Part shown: positions 51,825 to 62,008 of the stretch, piece by piece
How the letters are laid out: each line of letters opens with the position of its first letter
How positions within the stretch are numbered: position 1 is the first letter of the stretch
DNA from: Portibacter lacus
GTDB taxonomy: Bacteria > Bacteroidota > Bacteroidia > Chitinophagales > Saprospiraceae
DNA length: 64,000 nucleotides
Reading direction: 5' to 3'
Assembly (NCBI RefSeq): GCF_021533215.1
Contig: NZ_JAJNKA010000002.1
Coordinates: 237,001 to 301,000, forward strand
The notes under the pieces: generated by a model
Database searches by the model: none
Told to the model about the DNA's origin: nothing
What the model saw: the letters and a program-made list of their open reading frames with translations, nothing else
Made by a program: the position numbers and the translations under genes

Positions 51825-54800
51825 TCAAATCTTCACAACCCTGAAAACCTTAGATTCCCCAGCAGATTCCATACTTAATTTTAACAAGTACATTCCTTCT
51901 GGAAGTGTCGACAAATCCAGACTAGAATTATTGCTTAATGAAGTTCGAAGCAAAACCCTTCTACCATCCATTCGTAATAGCTCAGCGGAAAAAGAACCAT
52001 CTACATGATCGATTATTAATCGGTCTGAAACAGGATTAGGATATAGGTCAATGTTTTCATTGCCCAACTCCCCAATACCACTTGTCAAGATCTCACCATC
52101 ACAATTCTCATCTACATCGTTACCCGGAATCTCTTCCGCTTCTGGATTAATTGCTGCATTATTATCATCACAATCCTCATCTGAATTAAAGCCATCTTGG
52201 TCTTCATCAATGATTAATGCAATTCCATCACAATTCTCATCAATCTCATTGTTAGGAATCTCTTCCGCATCAGGATTAATAGCTGCATTATTATCATCGC
52301 AGTCTACATCTTCCCCAAAACCATCTGCATCCATATCTACTATTGCAGATTCCTCACTAGAAATACAGATATCAGAAATGTAAGCACATTGATTAGATCC
52401 CCATCCTATTCCATAAAAATCACTTGCGTCCATATAGAACGGCACTTTCAGTGTGTCACCCATCGGGCACAGCAAGCGTAGTTCATCACCTATAAAATCT
52501 AGTTGCAAGGTATAATTCACAAAATCATTAGGAATGATATGGCAGCTCGGAAAAGTATCTCCTTGGATATAATAAGCTTGGTTAAAGCTCTCACTATCGT
52601 AAGATGTTATCACTAAATCAGCAAATGTTGAAAATGCCGAATCCTCGTAAAACTCAAGGGAAACAATTCCACATTCGTTGTAATAATTGAAAGAGATCTC
52701 TATTATTTCCGGCTCTTCTAAAGATAACGTTTGCACTATTTGCGCATCGTATTGATTAGAACTCTGATTGAAATTAGAGCCGATATCTAGCACATTGAAC
52801 GCGCCCCAATTAGATATGCTTCCATTCTGGCTTTCAACATTTCTAAACATCCAGTTCTCAGCTCCTGATTGCCCTACAAAAACCCCTTCTTCAAAACTAT
52901 TAAAATCTTCGAAAACAACATTGCATTCTTCTGCTGTAAACACCTCAATCACTCCATCGCAATTTTCATCGACATCATTATTCGGGATCTCTGGATTTCC
53001 TGGATTCACATTGAACTTTGTATCATCACATTCTTCCCAGAAAAAATATCCATCCGTATCTGCATCTAATTCATCGACTATAGTCGACTGTGTGGTATTC
53101 GTAACAATCGGATCGTTAAAATCGAAGTAGATATATGCTGTATTTTCAATTATCGTAAAATCTTCGACACCTTCCTTCAGCCCAATTTCAAACTCAAAAA
53201 AGCCATGACTTTCTGCCTCATTCGTTGTACTATCCACCAAGTAAATATTTTCGAACGCCATCGTCAGCACACCATCATCCACCGAAAACACGCCCGTATG
53301 ACTCGTCGCCGTAAATGCAATCGTACTTAGGTCGAAATACTCCGATAAAGTATCTTTCACCGCGACGGTATATGCCGTATCTGAACCCGTATTCTGAAAT
53401 CTTATTTTATAGGTCAATTTTTCACTGTTCAACGTATAATTATTCGGGTAATCTCGGGACGGTGAGACTTGCTTATCATTAGGATCTATTGCACATCGAA
53501 TGGCAGATTTAAAATGAATCGTGTCTCCTTGAAAGACTGCGCTCATTCGAATCGTGTCTCCTTCGAAATTTTCATCAGCAATCATTCCTTGGAAATGTAA
53601 AGTCTGAATACCAGAAGCACTTAGACTATCCAAGTTTCCCATCAAGACTGAATCCATGACAAGAAAATCACCTTCCGTAGATTGCAAATTAGAAACCAAT
53701 GAATCTGTAAAAACAGTCACCGGACCAGTCAAGTAAGCACATTCTGTATTCTCTATGGTGACCCAAAAATTGACCAATGTATTACACCTTGTAGGCGCTG
53801 CATTTATTCTTATTGTAAAATCCTCATCTTCGTTCCCAGTTCTCACCAATCCAATATCCATACACTGTTCTGTCCCTTCGCTTGAATTATAGTACACATC
53901 TGTAGAATCACTTATTCTCCAGCACGTTTCTTCTGGACTTAATCCAAATGTATCAAGCCCTACAACAGAATGAGTCAAGAATGCTCCGTTTTCATCTGAG
54001 TAGAAAATCCTTCCACTTTTAGAATGCTGAAATTTGATGTTTGAAAGTGTTGCTTCGAGGCTGTCTTTCACGCCATTGTTGTTCTCATCGTGGAAGGCAC
54101 TTCCTTTAATAGAGTAGTCACAATCAGCATTTTTAATATGAACAAATATATTAGAATGCAAATTCTTACCATCAGTACCTATTAGGCAGTAGTATTCTGT
54201 CTCACTCTTAAGCCCACTTACCAAATGAATCGAATCTCCATACAAGCAAATAATTTGATCACTTAGAAGGCTACAGGCACTTCCTTCATACAACTCCAGA
54301 AATGGACTTCCTCTATAACCACTTAATTGAATTTCAATATTGGTCATCCCAACTCCTGTCGTGAACTTATACCATTTAGACCCATATTCATTAGAATAAC
54401 AGCCTGTAGGTTGTGGATTATCATTGCATAATGTAGATACTCCAGCTTCTGCTGCATTAGTATATCCAAACGGACAATCCAAGATTACACCCAGATCGAA
54501 AGCATTCACACAACTATCTATTTCCGCAAACATTTCGTCCGAACAATCCAAAATATATTCATAGATCCAATTAATTCTGGTATCTGCATCTAGTTTTAGC
54601 TTAAATTGATCGCAATCACCTTGCGACATCATTCCTGCAGGAATAAATGGAGGTCCCATATTCCCGAGAGTCACTAGTTCACTATTATCCGAATTGCATA
54701 AAATAAATCCTATCGCTCCCGCTTCTGCTACATGATCATACTTATCGGAAATTAAGCAAACCCCTCTATCTACTAAAGCAATTTTGCTAGAAAGATCTGC

Positions 54801-55034
54801 TGCCACTGAATCGCAAACTAAGTAAGAGCCATTCATATCTGAGACCCATTCGACTTCTACGTTCTGAAGGTTATAATCGGGAACATTACTAGTATTTCCC
54901 TGCCGAAATGAGAAGGTATCGAGACTGCCGTCTCCATAAGTGACTTGAAATTCTTGCACAAGCTGCCCACTTAAGGACCACATTGACATAAAATAAAATC
55001 CTAGGCAAATTCCAAGTCTCAATATGTTTCTCAA
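51825..55034 (-). CDS. PA-domain, MopE-repeat T9SS surface protein
   Basis: The 1069-residue protein has a signal peptide (about 1-23) and a protease-associated (PA) domain at about 30-145 (DRGVCLISDKYDHVAEAGAIG). An SdrD-like region follows (FHDENNNGVKDSLEATLSN near 315), then repeat domains with SEKLTYKIRFQNTGSDTAY. MopE-type repeats follow: one at about 657-699 (DADTDGYFFWEECDD) and two at 900-985 (DVDCDDNNAAINPDAEEIPNN). A T9SS domain (IDLYPNPVSDRLIIDHVDG, ending VVKI) closes it. It is probably a surface protein that binds metal ions. It is 5 bases after the metalloprotease gene. Confidence 0.83.
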   Translation of the reverse strand: MRNILRLGICLGFYFMSMWSLSGQLVQEFQVTYGDGSLDTFSFRQGNTSNVPDYNLQNVEVEWVSDMNGSYLVCDSVAADLSSKIALVDRGVCLISDKYDHVAEAGAIGFILCNSDNSELVTLGNMGPPFIPAGMMSQGDCDQFKLKLDADTRINWIYEYILDCSDEMFAEIDSCVNAFDLGVILDCPFGYTNAAEAGVSTLCNDNPQPTGCYSNEYGSKWYKFTTGVGMTNIEIQLSGYRGSPFLELYEGSACSLLSDQIICLYGDSIHLVSGLKSETEYYCLIGTDGKNLHSNIFVHIKNADCDYSIKGSAFHDENNNGVKDSLEATLSNIKFQHSKSGRIFYSDENGAFLTHSVVGLDTFGLSPEETCWRISDSTDVYYNSSEGTEQCMDIGLVRTGNEDEDFTIRINAAPTRCNTLVNFWVTIENTECAYLTGPVTVFTDSLVSNLQSTEGDFLVMDSVLMGNLDSLSASGIQTLHFQGMIADENFEGDTIRMSAVFQGDTIHFKSAIRCAIDPNDKQVSPSRDYPNNYTLNSEKLTYKIRFQNTGSDTAYTVAVKDTLSEYFDLSTIAFTATSHTGVFSVDDGVLTMAFENIYLVDSTTNEAESHGFFEFEIGLKEGVEDFTIIENTAYIYFDFNDPIVTNTTQSTIVDELDADTDGYFFWEECDDTKFNVNPGNPEIPNNDVDENCDGVIEVFTAEECNVVFEDFNSFEEGVFVGQSGAENWMFRNVESQNGSISNWGAFNVLDIGSNFNQSSNQYDAQIVQTLSLEEPEIIEISFNYYNECGIVSLEFYEDSAFSTFADLVITSYDSESFNQAYYIQGDTFPSCHIIPNDFVNYTLQLDFIGDELRLLCPMGDTLKVPFYMDASDFYGIGWGSNQCAYISDICISSEESAIVDMDADGFGEDVDCDDNNAAINPDAEEIPNNEIDENCDGIALIIDEDQDGFNSDEDCDDNNAAINPEAEEIPGNDVDENCDGEILTSGIGELGNENIDLYPNPVSDRLIIDHVDGSFSAELLRMDGRRVLLRTSLSNNSSLDLSTLPEGMYLLKLSMESAGESKVFRVVKI
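52080..53066 (-). repeat. MopE-type repeats in the PA-domain protein
   Basis: Three copies of the 43-residue Asp/Cys repeat are present: a first diverged one at 52938-53066 and two adjacent ones at 52080-52337. The adjacent pair has ELINP-like NP and EIPNN, as in the other two proteins. Confidence 0.85.
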
Positions 55035-55039
55035 AATAT

Positions 55040-58000
55040 TTACATTTTAATCAATTTGAAAAATTTCACTCGCTCTCCATTATTCATATATAATTTTACA
55101 AAATATACACCTCTTGGATTATTAGACAAATCTACATGATTCTTCCCTGAGTGAAGAGCCTGATTATAGACAATCTGACCATTATAAGTCATTATTTCAA
55201 TGTTGGTGACATCTTCAGCTATTTCAATTACAAACCTGTCATTCATCGGATTCGGGTACACCTTTACCTCACTTAGCCATTCTTCATCCACACTACTTGT
55301 TAGGTCCTCTCCATCGCAATCTTCATCGATACCATTGTTTGGAATTTCTGGAGCACCTGGATATATAAGCGAATCTTGATCATTACAATCTACAGAACCT
55401 AGATAACCATCCATATCTTCATCGGTAAAACTAAGCTCACCATTGCAATTTTCATCGACATTATTATTAGGAATTTCCACTGCATCAGGATTAATTGCTG
55501 GATCGGTATCATCACAATCTTCATCTGAATTAAAGCCATCATTATCTTCATCGATAACTTGAGCCATTCCATCACAATCTTCATCCACATCATTATTAGG
55601 GATTTCTGATGCACCTGGATTGATTGCAGCATTCGTATCGTCACAATCCACATCTGAATTAAAGCCATCCATATCTTCATCAATTAAAATGACCGCTCCA
55701 TCACAGTTCTCATCGATGTCATTATTTGGGATTTCTTCAGCATCTGGGTTAATCAATGGATCATTGTCGTCACAATCTACATCGGAATTAAAGCCATCGT
55801 TATCCTCATCAATGATTAATAATTCACCATCACAATTTTCATCGATATCGTTGTTCGCAATTTCTACAGCATCTGGATTAATCGAAGCATCTGAATCATC
55901 ACAGTCATCTTCTGAATTAAAACCATCCATATCTGCATCAAAATTTAATACAATCCCATCACAATTTTCATCTATACTATTACCTGGTACCTCCTCAACA
56001 TCTGGATTGATTGCTGCATTCGTATCATCACAATCCACGTCAGAATTGAATCCATCCATGTCTTCATCAATAATCAGGACTACACCGTCACAATCCTCAT
56101 CCACATCATTATTCGGAATCTCTACAGCTCCAGGATATGCAGTCGCATCTTTATCATCACAATCCTCATCAGAGTTATAACCATCCATATCTTCATCGAT
56201 GATCTGAGCTACTCCATCACAATCTTCATCTACCTCATTGTTCACAATTTCCGTGGCATCAGGATTAATCGCTGCATTGGTATCGTCACAATCCACATCT
56301 GAATTAAAGCCATCATTATCCTCATCGATAATCAGAGCTACACCATCACAGTCCTCATCCACATCATTATTAGGAATCTCTATAGCGTCAGGATTGATTG
56401 CAGCATTCGTATCATCACAATCAAAACCTGCATTAAACCCATCGTTATCTGTGTCCACACCTTCTATGAGGCCATCACAATTTTCATCTACCGTATTATT
56501 AGGAATTTCTGTTGCGTCTGGGTTAATTAATGGATCATTATCATCACAATCTTCATCTGTATGGAAACCATCATTATCTACATCTGGCAAAGGATTGATT
56601 ACTGTCACATCTGCAGTATTCACACTTCGATCTACGCATACACCATCTAGACTTAGGTCAAGTAATTCTTTACCAATAAAATCGGCAGGATTAAATGTTT
56701 CCGCGTCTAATTTTATAGTATAAATGTTTTTTACGCCTTGCTTCAATTCTCTAAAATCTGATTCTGGAAGAATCGCTTCTATAAGTCCGTCCTCATCTTC
56801 TACCACATAGAAAAAGCTTCCATCTAATTCGTTGTTATTTTCAATGCTAATTAAGGATTCTCCGGAGATTCTTACTTTAAATGTTTTATCATCATCGAAA
56901 GAAGTTATCCCTAGTTTATAACTCACGCATGCTTCTAACTCTACATCTATCCAATTCGAAAATGAAGTAGTCGTCGTCCCAGGAAATGTAGAGGATTCTA
57001 TTAGATTCATATCTATAACCGAACTACACAGGTCTGCTTCATCGAAATTACTGTCAAATAAAACTAACCCAGCAAATTCTCCTACATTAAATATTCGATA
57101 TGATCCACTTTTTGCAACTTGAAAATTTACAAATTCAAAATTCGTTCGAACAGGATTCCCACTAGGAAATAAAACCTTTTCACATACTCCATCTAATGTA
57201 TATCTAATGAACCCTAACTCTTCATCGGCATTATCTATCAAGAAATCTGCTTCATAAGTTCCTACACCTGTGTATGCTTGCGCTGTAAAATTAAGTTCTT
57301 CAGCTCCTATATTCGCTGTAACATCCTCTAACCCACAAGTGTAATATAACTCTGGCGCAGGACAATTGGTTGTAGAGTAAAACGGTCTTGAATAATTGTA
57401 AAATGAGAAACACTCTGAAACATGGCATTCTACTTTAAAATGAAAATTACCGTCTATGCTAAATCCAGGAGCGACAAAATAGGAAACACCTAGATCACCG
57501 TAATCTACATTCTGCGCAATCGGAATAATGACCGTCGGATCATTTAAGGAAATTAAATTGACATCCACCTTATCGCATATTCCGGAAATTCCATCATCAT
57601 TCCATGTCAGATTTATCGTTTCACCTCCTACTATCGTATCGATCAATGAATCAATCTCTATGGTTAATGGCCCGATATCCAAAACAGATACCGTAACTTC
57701 ATCACTTGTGAAAATACCGCCTTCAGAATCGTTATCTCGAATAGTACATCGAAGTGTTAGATCTCTAGGAACCTTCGGAAGTGACTCGAATGGATCCTGA
57801 AGAAAGTAATTGAAAAATCTTGGAAAGCTTCTTTCAGCATTTGAGTTCGGCGCATAACCTCTGAACAAAGGGCCCCTTGCACTCATCGCTGCTTGATCCC
57901 CTAAGAAACCAGCATTAGGACTTCCACTTCCATCTTCATCGAATTGCTCCCATACATAAGTAAGATTATCTGAATCTGCATCACTGCCCTCCGCTTTTAT

Positions 58001-59242
58001 CCTAAATGGAGTATTCAGCGGAATCTGAAACGAAGACATTCCACAAGGATTTATGGTCAAGTCTGGAGGCGTATTATCCGTTAATAAAGTCTGTTGGCAA
58101 CTTAATGAATTCACATATTGCGACATTAAGTACAAACTGGAAAAATGGAAATAATTATTGATCGTTTCATCTGGTAGTACATAGTCATCATTGTCTCCAC
58201 ATTTGCCACCATAAGACATAAGCGTACTTCCACTACCTATTTCATAGGCATTATCTGGAGATAACGCATCCATACAAATATCAGAATCTGAATTCATCGT
58301 ATGCCTTGCTCCGAAAGCATGACCTATTTCATGAGAAACCAATGCTGTAAATCCATTGTCTGCAAGTCCTACAGAAGCTGCCCATATTCTAGCCTTATTA
58401 GGACCGCTTCCTGTAGTTCCAGGATTACATGCTGCTTCGATAACTGCTACCCCACCACCTGGCCATCCATCAGAATACGAATTAAAAGTTATTCCTAAAT
58501 CGTATTCATCAAATGTGAAATCGTTCACAAAAGCATTCGCTGACTGAATGGTTCTGTTGCCACCTCCGTTCAGACTAGGTGTAAATGGATCTGTTTCTTT
58601 ATCACTGTAGAGTTTCACTCTGCCTTGCAAGGTAAAATTTAACGAAAAATCACGCTCGAAAATTCTATTAACACCTGAAATGGTCTTAATAATGTCTGCC
58701 ATCACGAGTTCGTCAGTATTACCGTGTTGCTCATAAAACTCACCTGTCGCAATGATGGCCAACTTAAAGCTCTGCAGGTCATCACCATAGCTATACTTCC
58801 CTATATTAGACCTCACCGAACTAGGAAGTTGTCCCTTTAGTTCTTCTGCTGCACACTCCCAATATTGCTTGGTTGTTTCTTCTAGAACATACTCACCTGT
58901 CTGGTGATTCGGAAAAAAGCTTTGAGTGCCTTTATTTTCTATGTCAATGTTATAGTAAATATGTGTTGATGACGTGATTAAACTTCCAACAATTATATCT
59001 TTCTGGTTATAAAGATCATAGCTTTTGATTTTTGGGAATCGCTTCGCTAAATTTTCATCAACAAGGTCATTCTCCTTCGCAATAAATGTACTCGACTGCC
59101 CTGGAAGCGAAAGAATCTGTCTAGTACTTGCCTTTTCTGTGATTTCTAAATAGGTTCCTCTCTCTAAATTCATAGTCCTATTCTGACCAAAAATCAATAC
59201 AAAAGAGCTAAGAAATGTAATAAGTGTAATTAGGTATTTCAT
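55040..59242 (-). CDS. Reprolysin-like metalloprotease with ten MopE repeats and T9SS sorting domain
   Basis: The 1400-residue protein has a signal peptide (FLSSFVLIFGQ) and a prodomain. A metzincin zinc protease follows with HEIGHAFGARH near residue 304 (HExxHxxGxxH) and a Met-turn in STLMSYGG near 343. The residues 380-880 carry beta-rich domains, with several Cys pairs. Ten 43-residue repeats fill residues 887-1316 with DxDNDGFNSDxDCDD, INP, EIPNN and DEDCDG. A T9SS domain (VKVYPNPMNDRFVIE, ending LIKM) closes it. It should be a secreted or surface protease. It heads the operon with the PA-domain gene. Confidence 0.88.
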   Translation of the reverse strand: MKYLITLITFLSSFVLIFGQNRTMNLERGTYLEITEKASTRQILSLPGQSSTFIAKENDLVDENLAKRFPKIKSYDLYNQKDIIVGSLITSSTHIYYNIDIENKGTQSFFPNHQTGEYVLEETTKQYWECAAEELKGQLPSSVRSNIGKYSYGDDLQSFKLAIIATGEFYEQHGNTDELVMADIIKTISGVNRIFERDFSLNFTLQGRVKLYSDKETDPFTPSLNGGGNRTIQSANAFVNDFTFDEYDLGITFNSYSDGWPGGGVAVIEAACNPGTTGSGPNKARIWAASVGLADNGFTALVSHEIGHAFGARHTMNSDSDICMDALSPDNAYEIGSGSTLMSYGGKCGDNDDYVLPDETINNYFHFSSLYLMSQYVNSLSCQQTLLTDNTPPDLTINPCGMSSFQIPLNTPFRIKAEGSDADSDNLTYVWEQFDEDGSGSPNAGFLGDQAAMSARGPLFRGYAPNSNAERSFPRFFNYFLQDPFESLPKVPRDLTLRCTIRDNDSEGGIFTSDEVTVSVLDIGPLTIEIDSLIDTIVGGETINLTWNDDGISGICDKVDVNLISLNDPTVIIPIAQNVDYGDLGVSYFVAPGFSIDGNFHFKVECHVSECFSFYNYSRPFYSTTNCPAPELYYTCGLEDVTANIGAEELNFTAQAYTGVGTYEADFLIDNADEELGFIRYTLDGVCEKVLFPSGNPVRTNFEFVNFQVAKSGSYRIFNVGEFAGLVLFDSNFDEADLCSSVIDMNLIESSTFPGTTTTSFSNWIDVELEACVSYKLGITSFDDDKTFKVRISGESLISIENNNELDGSFFYVVEDEDGLIEAILPESDFRELKQGVKNIYTIKLDAETFNPADFIGKELLDLSLDGVCVDRSVNTADVTVINPLPDVDNDGFHTDEDCDDNDPLINPDATEIPNNTVDENCDGLIEGVDTDNDGFNAGFDCDDTNAAINPDAIEIPNNDVDEDCDGVALIIDEDNDGFNSDVDCDDTNAAINPDATEIVNNEVDEDCDGVAQIIDEDMDGYNSDEDCDDKDATAYPGAVEIPNNDVDEDCDGVVLIIDEDMDGFNSDVDCDDTNAAINPDVEEVPGNSIDENCDGIVLNFDADMDGFNSEDDCDDSDASINPDAVEIANNDIDENCDGELLIIDEDNDGFNSDVDCDDNDPLINPDAEEIPNNDIDENCDGAVILIDEDMDGFNSDVDCDDTNAAINPGASEIPNNDVDEDCDGMAQVIDEDNDGFNSDEDCDDTDPAINPDAVEIPNNNVDENCNGELSFTDEDMDGYLGSVDCNDQDSLIYPGAPEIPNNGIDEDCDGEDLTSSVDEEWLSEVKVYPNPMNDRFVIEIAEDVTNIEIMTYNGQIVYNQALHSGKNHVDLSNNPRGVYFVKLYMNNGERVKFFKLIKM
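55295..56584 (-). repeat. Ten diverged MopE-type repeats
   Basis: The ten 129-base coding units keep length and Asp/Cys spacing but differ clearly from each other at both DNA and protein level. Long plus-strand open frames in this stretch (55620-56180, 56238-56723) are mirror artefacts. Confidence 0.9.
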
Positions 59243-59431
59243 TATTTTTCATTGCTATTATGAGTGCCAAGATACAAGAATATCAATTACTTAGCGCTTC
59301 CAATGATATGCATTTTCACTTCACAAATACTTGAATGTATAAGTGTTTATGGTTAGATGAATTAAGTATTACGAATTAATTAATATTGATGAGTTCGCTA
59401 TTCTTAGCTTCACAAATAAGATAAAATAGCT

Positions 59432-59439
59432 TAGATTTG
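59432..59439 (+). promoter_or_regulatory. -7 promoter element before histidine-kinase gene
   Basis: TAGATTTG matches TAnnTTTG and ends 6 bases before ATG 59446, again suggesting a leaderless transcript. Confidence 0.5.
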
Positions 59440-59445
59440 TAGACC

Positions 59446-61299
59446 ATGATCTCCCAAAAAAAATATCACCATATTATTATACTATTTTTTCTCAGTATAA
59501 CTTCCATTCTAGGTCAATCTGGAAACAATCTGTCTATTAATGAGAATTTAGACCTAGCGGATGATTGGGAAAATAAAAATTTAGACTCTTCACTACATTA
59601 TTCACTTATTGCCTTAGAAAAGAGTCGAGCAGCAGAAGATCAAGTTAGTGAAATAAAGAGTTTGAACAATGTAGGTTATTCTTTGGGGCAGTTAAGTAAG
59701 TATTCTGAGGCTTATGAAATGCATCAGGAAGCTTTAACTGTGTCGAAAGCGATAAAAGACACAAGTCAGATTGCTAAGACGCTTAACTTTATTGGTGTTT
59801 TCTATAATGAACTAAGTGATTATGATGAAGCACAAAAGTATTTCACTCAATCTTACGAGCTTCGGTATAACTTAAAAGATACTGTTGGAACTGCTATTGT
59901 TGCTGGAAACATTGGCCTAAATTATTACCGATTAAAGCAATATGACCTAGCAGAAAAATACATGAATCAGACCTATCAGATCGATAGTATGCTGAATGAT
60001 AGTTTATATATTATCGGTGATCTCATTAACCTTGGCTTAGTCTACAAATTTACAGATCGCTTAGATCTATCGGAGAAAGTTACTAAGGAAGCTTTAGATA
60101 TTGCAACAAAGTTAGGTAGTTCATCAGATATTGCGCTTATACTCGGTAACCTTGGAATGATCTACTTACAAGCTAAAGATTATCAAAAATGTGAGGACTA
60201 TTTAAATGAATCCATTAAGCTTAGACGAATAAGTGGTAACCCGCGTTCTTTAGTTAGAACCCACGCTAATTTTTTAAGCTTGTATAAAGACTGGGGCAAA
60301 TACGATAAAGCACTAATCTATGCGGATAGTGCTTCTTACTATAACAATATCGTAAAAAACAAGAGACAAGAAGAGAAGATTCTTCGAAACAAAGCGGAGG
60401 TTTTTGAAAAAATGGGTAATTACAAAGAAGCCCTTAGAAATAGAGATTTACTTTCTTCAGTTAGAGATTCTATGACCAACTCTGAGCGGCTACAACGTCT
60501 TGCATCAGCTGAAAGTAGGCTTAATCTACTTGCTAAAGAAAATGAAATTATAAAGCAAGAGAATGACATTGTACAATTAACGTCTCGAAATCAACGTCTA
60601 ATTTTCGGAGGTACAGGATTGATGTTATTAATGGCAATAGGATATTTACTTCGGTCGAGATCTTATAGCAAACGCAATGCGGAGTTACAGAAACAATTTG
60701 CTCAGGATTTAATAAAAAGTACTGAACAAGAACGAAAAAGAATCTCGAGTGAATTGCATGACAGTATTGGCCAAAGCCTGCTCCTAATTAAAAACAAAAT
60801 CCTGCTGAACCCGCAAGAAGTACGACAAGATATCGACATTGTAGATAATGCAATTAGTGAAGTAAGATCTATATCTCAAGCCTTACATCCTTACCAATTT
60901 GAGAAATTAGGATTGATTAAGTCCTTAGAATATTTAATAGATCAATTTCAAAATAACTCTAACATATTTTACTCGCACGAAATAGAGGTTGAAAATCTTT
61001 CTTTGCCTGATAGCCAAGGAATCTATGTTTATAGAATTATACAAGAATGTATTAATAATGTAGAAAAGCATTCTAACGCCAAGGCATGTAATTTGCTCGT
61101 TGAAAAAAATACAGATCATATACTTTTTCAGATTCGCGACAATGGAAAAGGATTTGACTTAACAGAAAATAGTCAGTTGTTAAATAGCTTAGGAATGAAA
61201 ACCCTAAGAGAACGAGCGCAAATTATCGGTGCACAATTAATCATTGATTCTACAGCAGGCAAGGGAACCATTGTTAAATTAAAAGTTCCTTACTCATGA
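59446..61299 (+). CDS. TPR sensor histidine kinase (HisKA_3)
   Basis: The 617-residue protein has a signal or anchor helix (about 8-22) and a TPR region (about 45-330, with ALTVSKAIKDTSQIAKTLNF and YDEAQKYFTQSYELR). A transmembrane helix at about 383-400 (RLIFGGTGLMLLMAIGYLL) follows. A HisKA_3 dimerisation box (RKRISSELHDSIGQSLLLI, His at about 432) and a HATPase domain (IIQECINNVEKHSNAKA, FQIRDNGKGFDL, GAQLIIDSTAGKGTIVKL) end it. The TPRs are predicted to be periplasmic and to sense a ligand or protein. It overlaps the response regulator by 4 bases. Confidence 0.93.
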   Translation: MISQKKYHHIIILFFLSITSILGQSGNNLSINENLDLADDWENKNLDSSLHYSLIALEKSRAAEDQVSEIKSLNNVGYSLGQLSKYSEAYEMHQEALTVSKAIKDTSQIAKTLNFIGVFYNELSDYDEAQKYFTQSYELRYNLKDTVGTAIVAGNIGLNYYRLKQYDLAEKYMNQTYQIDSMLNDSLYIIGDLINLGLVYKFTDRLDLSEKVTKEALDIATKLGSSSDIALILGNLGMIYLQAKDYQKCEDYLNESIKLRRISGNPRSLVRTHANFLSLYKDWGKYDKALIYADSASYYNNIVKNKRQEEKILRNKAEVFEKMGNYKEALRNRDLLSSVRDSMTNSERLQRLASAESRLNLLAKENEIIKQENDIVQLTSRNQRLIFGGTGLMLLMAIGYLLRSRSYSKRNAELQKQFAQDLIKSTEQERKRISSELHDSIGQSLLLIKNKILLNPQEVRQDIDIVDNAISEVRSISQALHPYQFEKLGLIKSLEYLIDQFQNNSNIFYSHEIEVENLSLPDSQGIYVYRIIQECINNVEKHSNAKACNLLVEKNTDHILFQIRDNGKGFDLTENSQLLNSLGMKTLRERAQIIGAQLIIDSTAGKGTIVKLKVPYS

Positions 61300-61919
61300 A
61301 GCCAACCTTAATATTAGCTGATGATCATCCTCTATTAATGCAAGGTGCTGTCCAACATTTAAATCAGCATGGCTATCAAATTCTTCACACCTCTGACAAT
61401 GGGAATGATGCATATCTTTCCATATTAGAACATTCCCCTGACATTGCCATACTAGACATGGACATGCCTATTCTTACCGGCCTAGAAGTTGCGAAAAAGG
61501 TCAAAGTAAATAATGTCAAAACAAAGATTGTGATCCTGACGCTTTATAAGCAAGAAGCAATCCTTGTAGAAGTGGGTCAAAGTATAGAAGGGTACGTTAC
61601 CAAAGATTCTGCATTAGAAGAACTAGATAACTGCCTTCAGAAAGTTCATATAGGAGAACTATACATTTCTCCTAAATTAAAAGGGAATATCATTTTCGAT
61701 AATAAAATTCCTAATCTGGAATTACTGACTCCTACTGAAATTAAGATTTTGAAGATGTTAAAGCAAAACCTGACAAGTGCAGATGTTGCTGATCAGCTGT
61801 TTGTATCGAAAAGAACGGTGGAAAAGCATCGAAGTAACATCATCCAAAAGCTAGACCTCGGCTCAAGTCACAATGCGCTTTTTATGTGGCTGAACAAACA
61901 TGGCGACAAGCTTAATTAA
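61296..61919 (+). CDS. NarL/LuxR-family response regulator
   Basis: The 207-residue protein has a receiver domain (LILADDHPLLMQGAVQHLNQ, phospho-Asp in IAILDMDMPILTGLEVAKK, Lys in YVTKDSALEEL) and a LuxR-type HTH (LLTPTEIKILKMLKQNLTSA, then FVSKRTVEKHRSNIIQKL). It starts within the kinase stop (ATGA) and so is the cognate partner. It may bind a site near the tandem TACGTATATC copies at 61970, but this is a guess. Confidence 0.95.
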   Translation: MKPTLILADDHPLLMQGAVQHLNQHGYQILHTSDNGNDAYLSILEHSPDIAILDMDMPILTGLEVAKKVKVNNVKTKIVILTLYKQEAILVEVGQSIEGYVTKDSALEELDNCLQKVHIGELYISPKLKGNIIFDNKIPNLELLTPTEIKILKMLKQNLTSADVADQLFVSKRTVEKHRSNIIQKLDLGSSHNALFMWLNKHGDKLN

Positions 61920-61969
61920 GCGCTAATTTTCTTCGAAATAACATAGAAATTTAACCAAAAGCAGCAGAT

Positions 61970-61989
61970 TACGTATATCTACGTATATC
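61970..61989. repeat. Tandem 10-bp direct repeat TACGTATATC
   Basis: Two exact copies of TACGTATATC lie 50 bases after the response regulator stop. Each contains the palindromic core TACGTA, a shape seen in some LuxR-type regulator sites. Confidence 0.45.
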
Positions 61990-62008
61990 ATTTTCCTTTA
62001 TCTCAACG

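Noticed and set aside
55620-56723. Long plus-strand open frames of 186 and 161 residues rich in Ser
   Set aside because: They are antisense to the ten MopE repeats; the Asp codons of the true gene read as Ser/Ile on the other strand.
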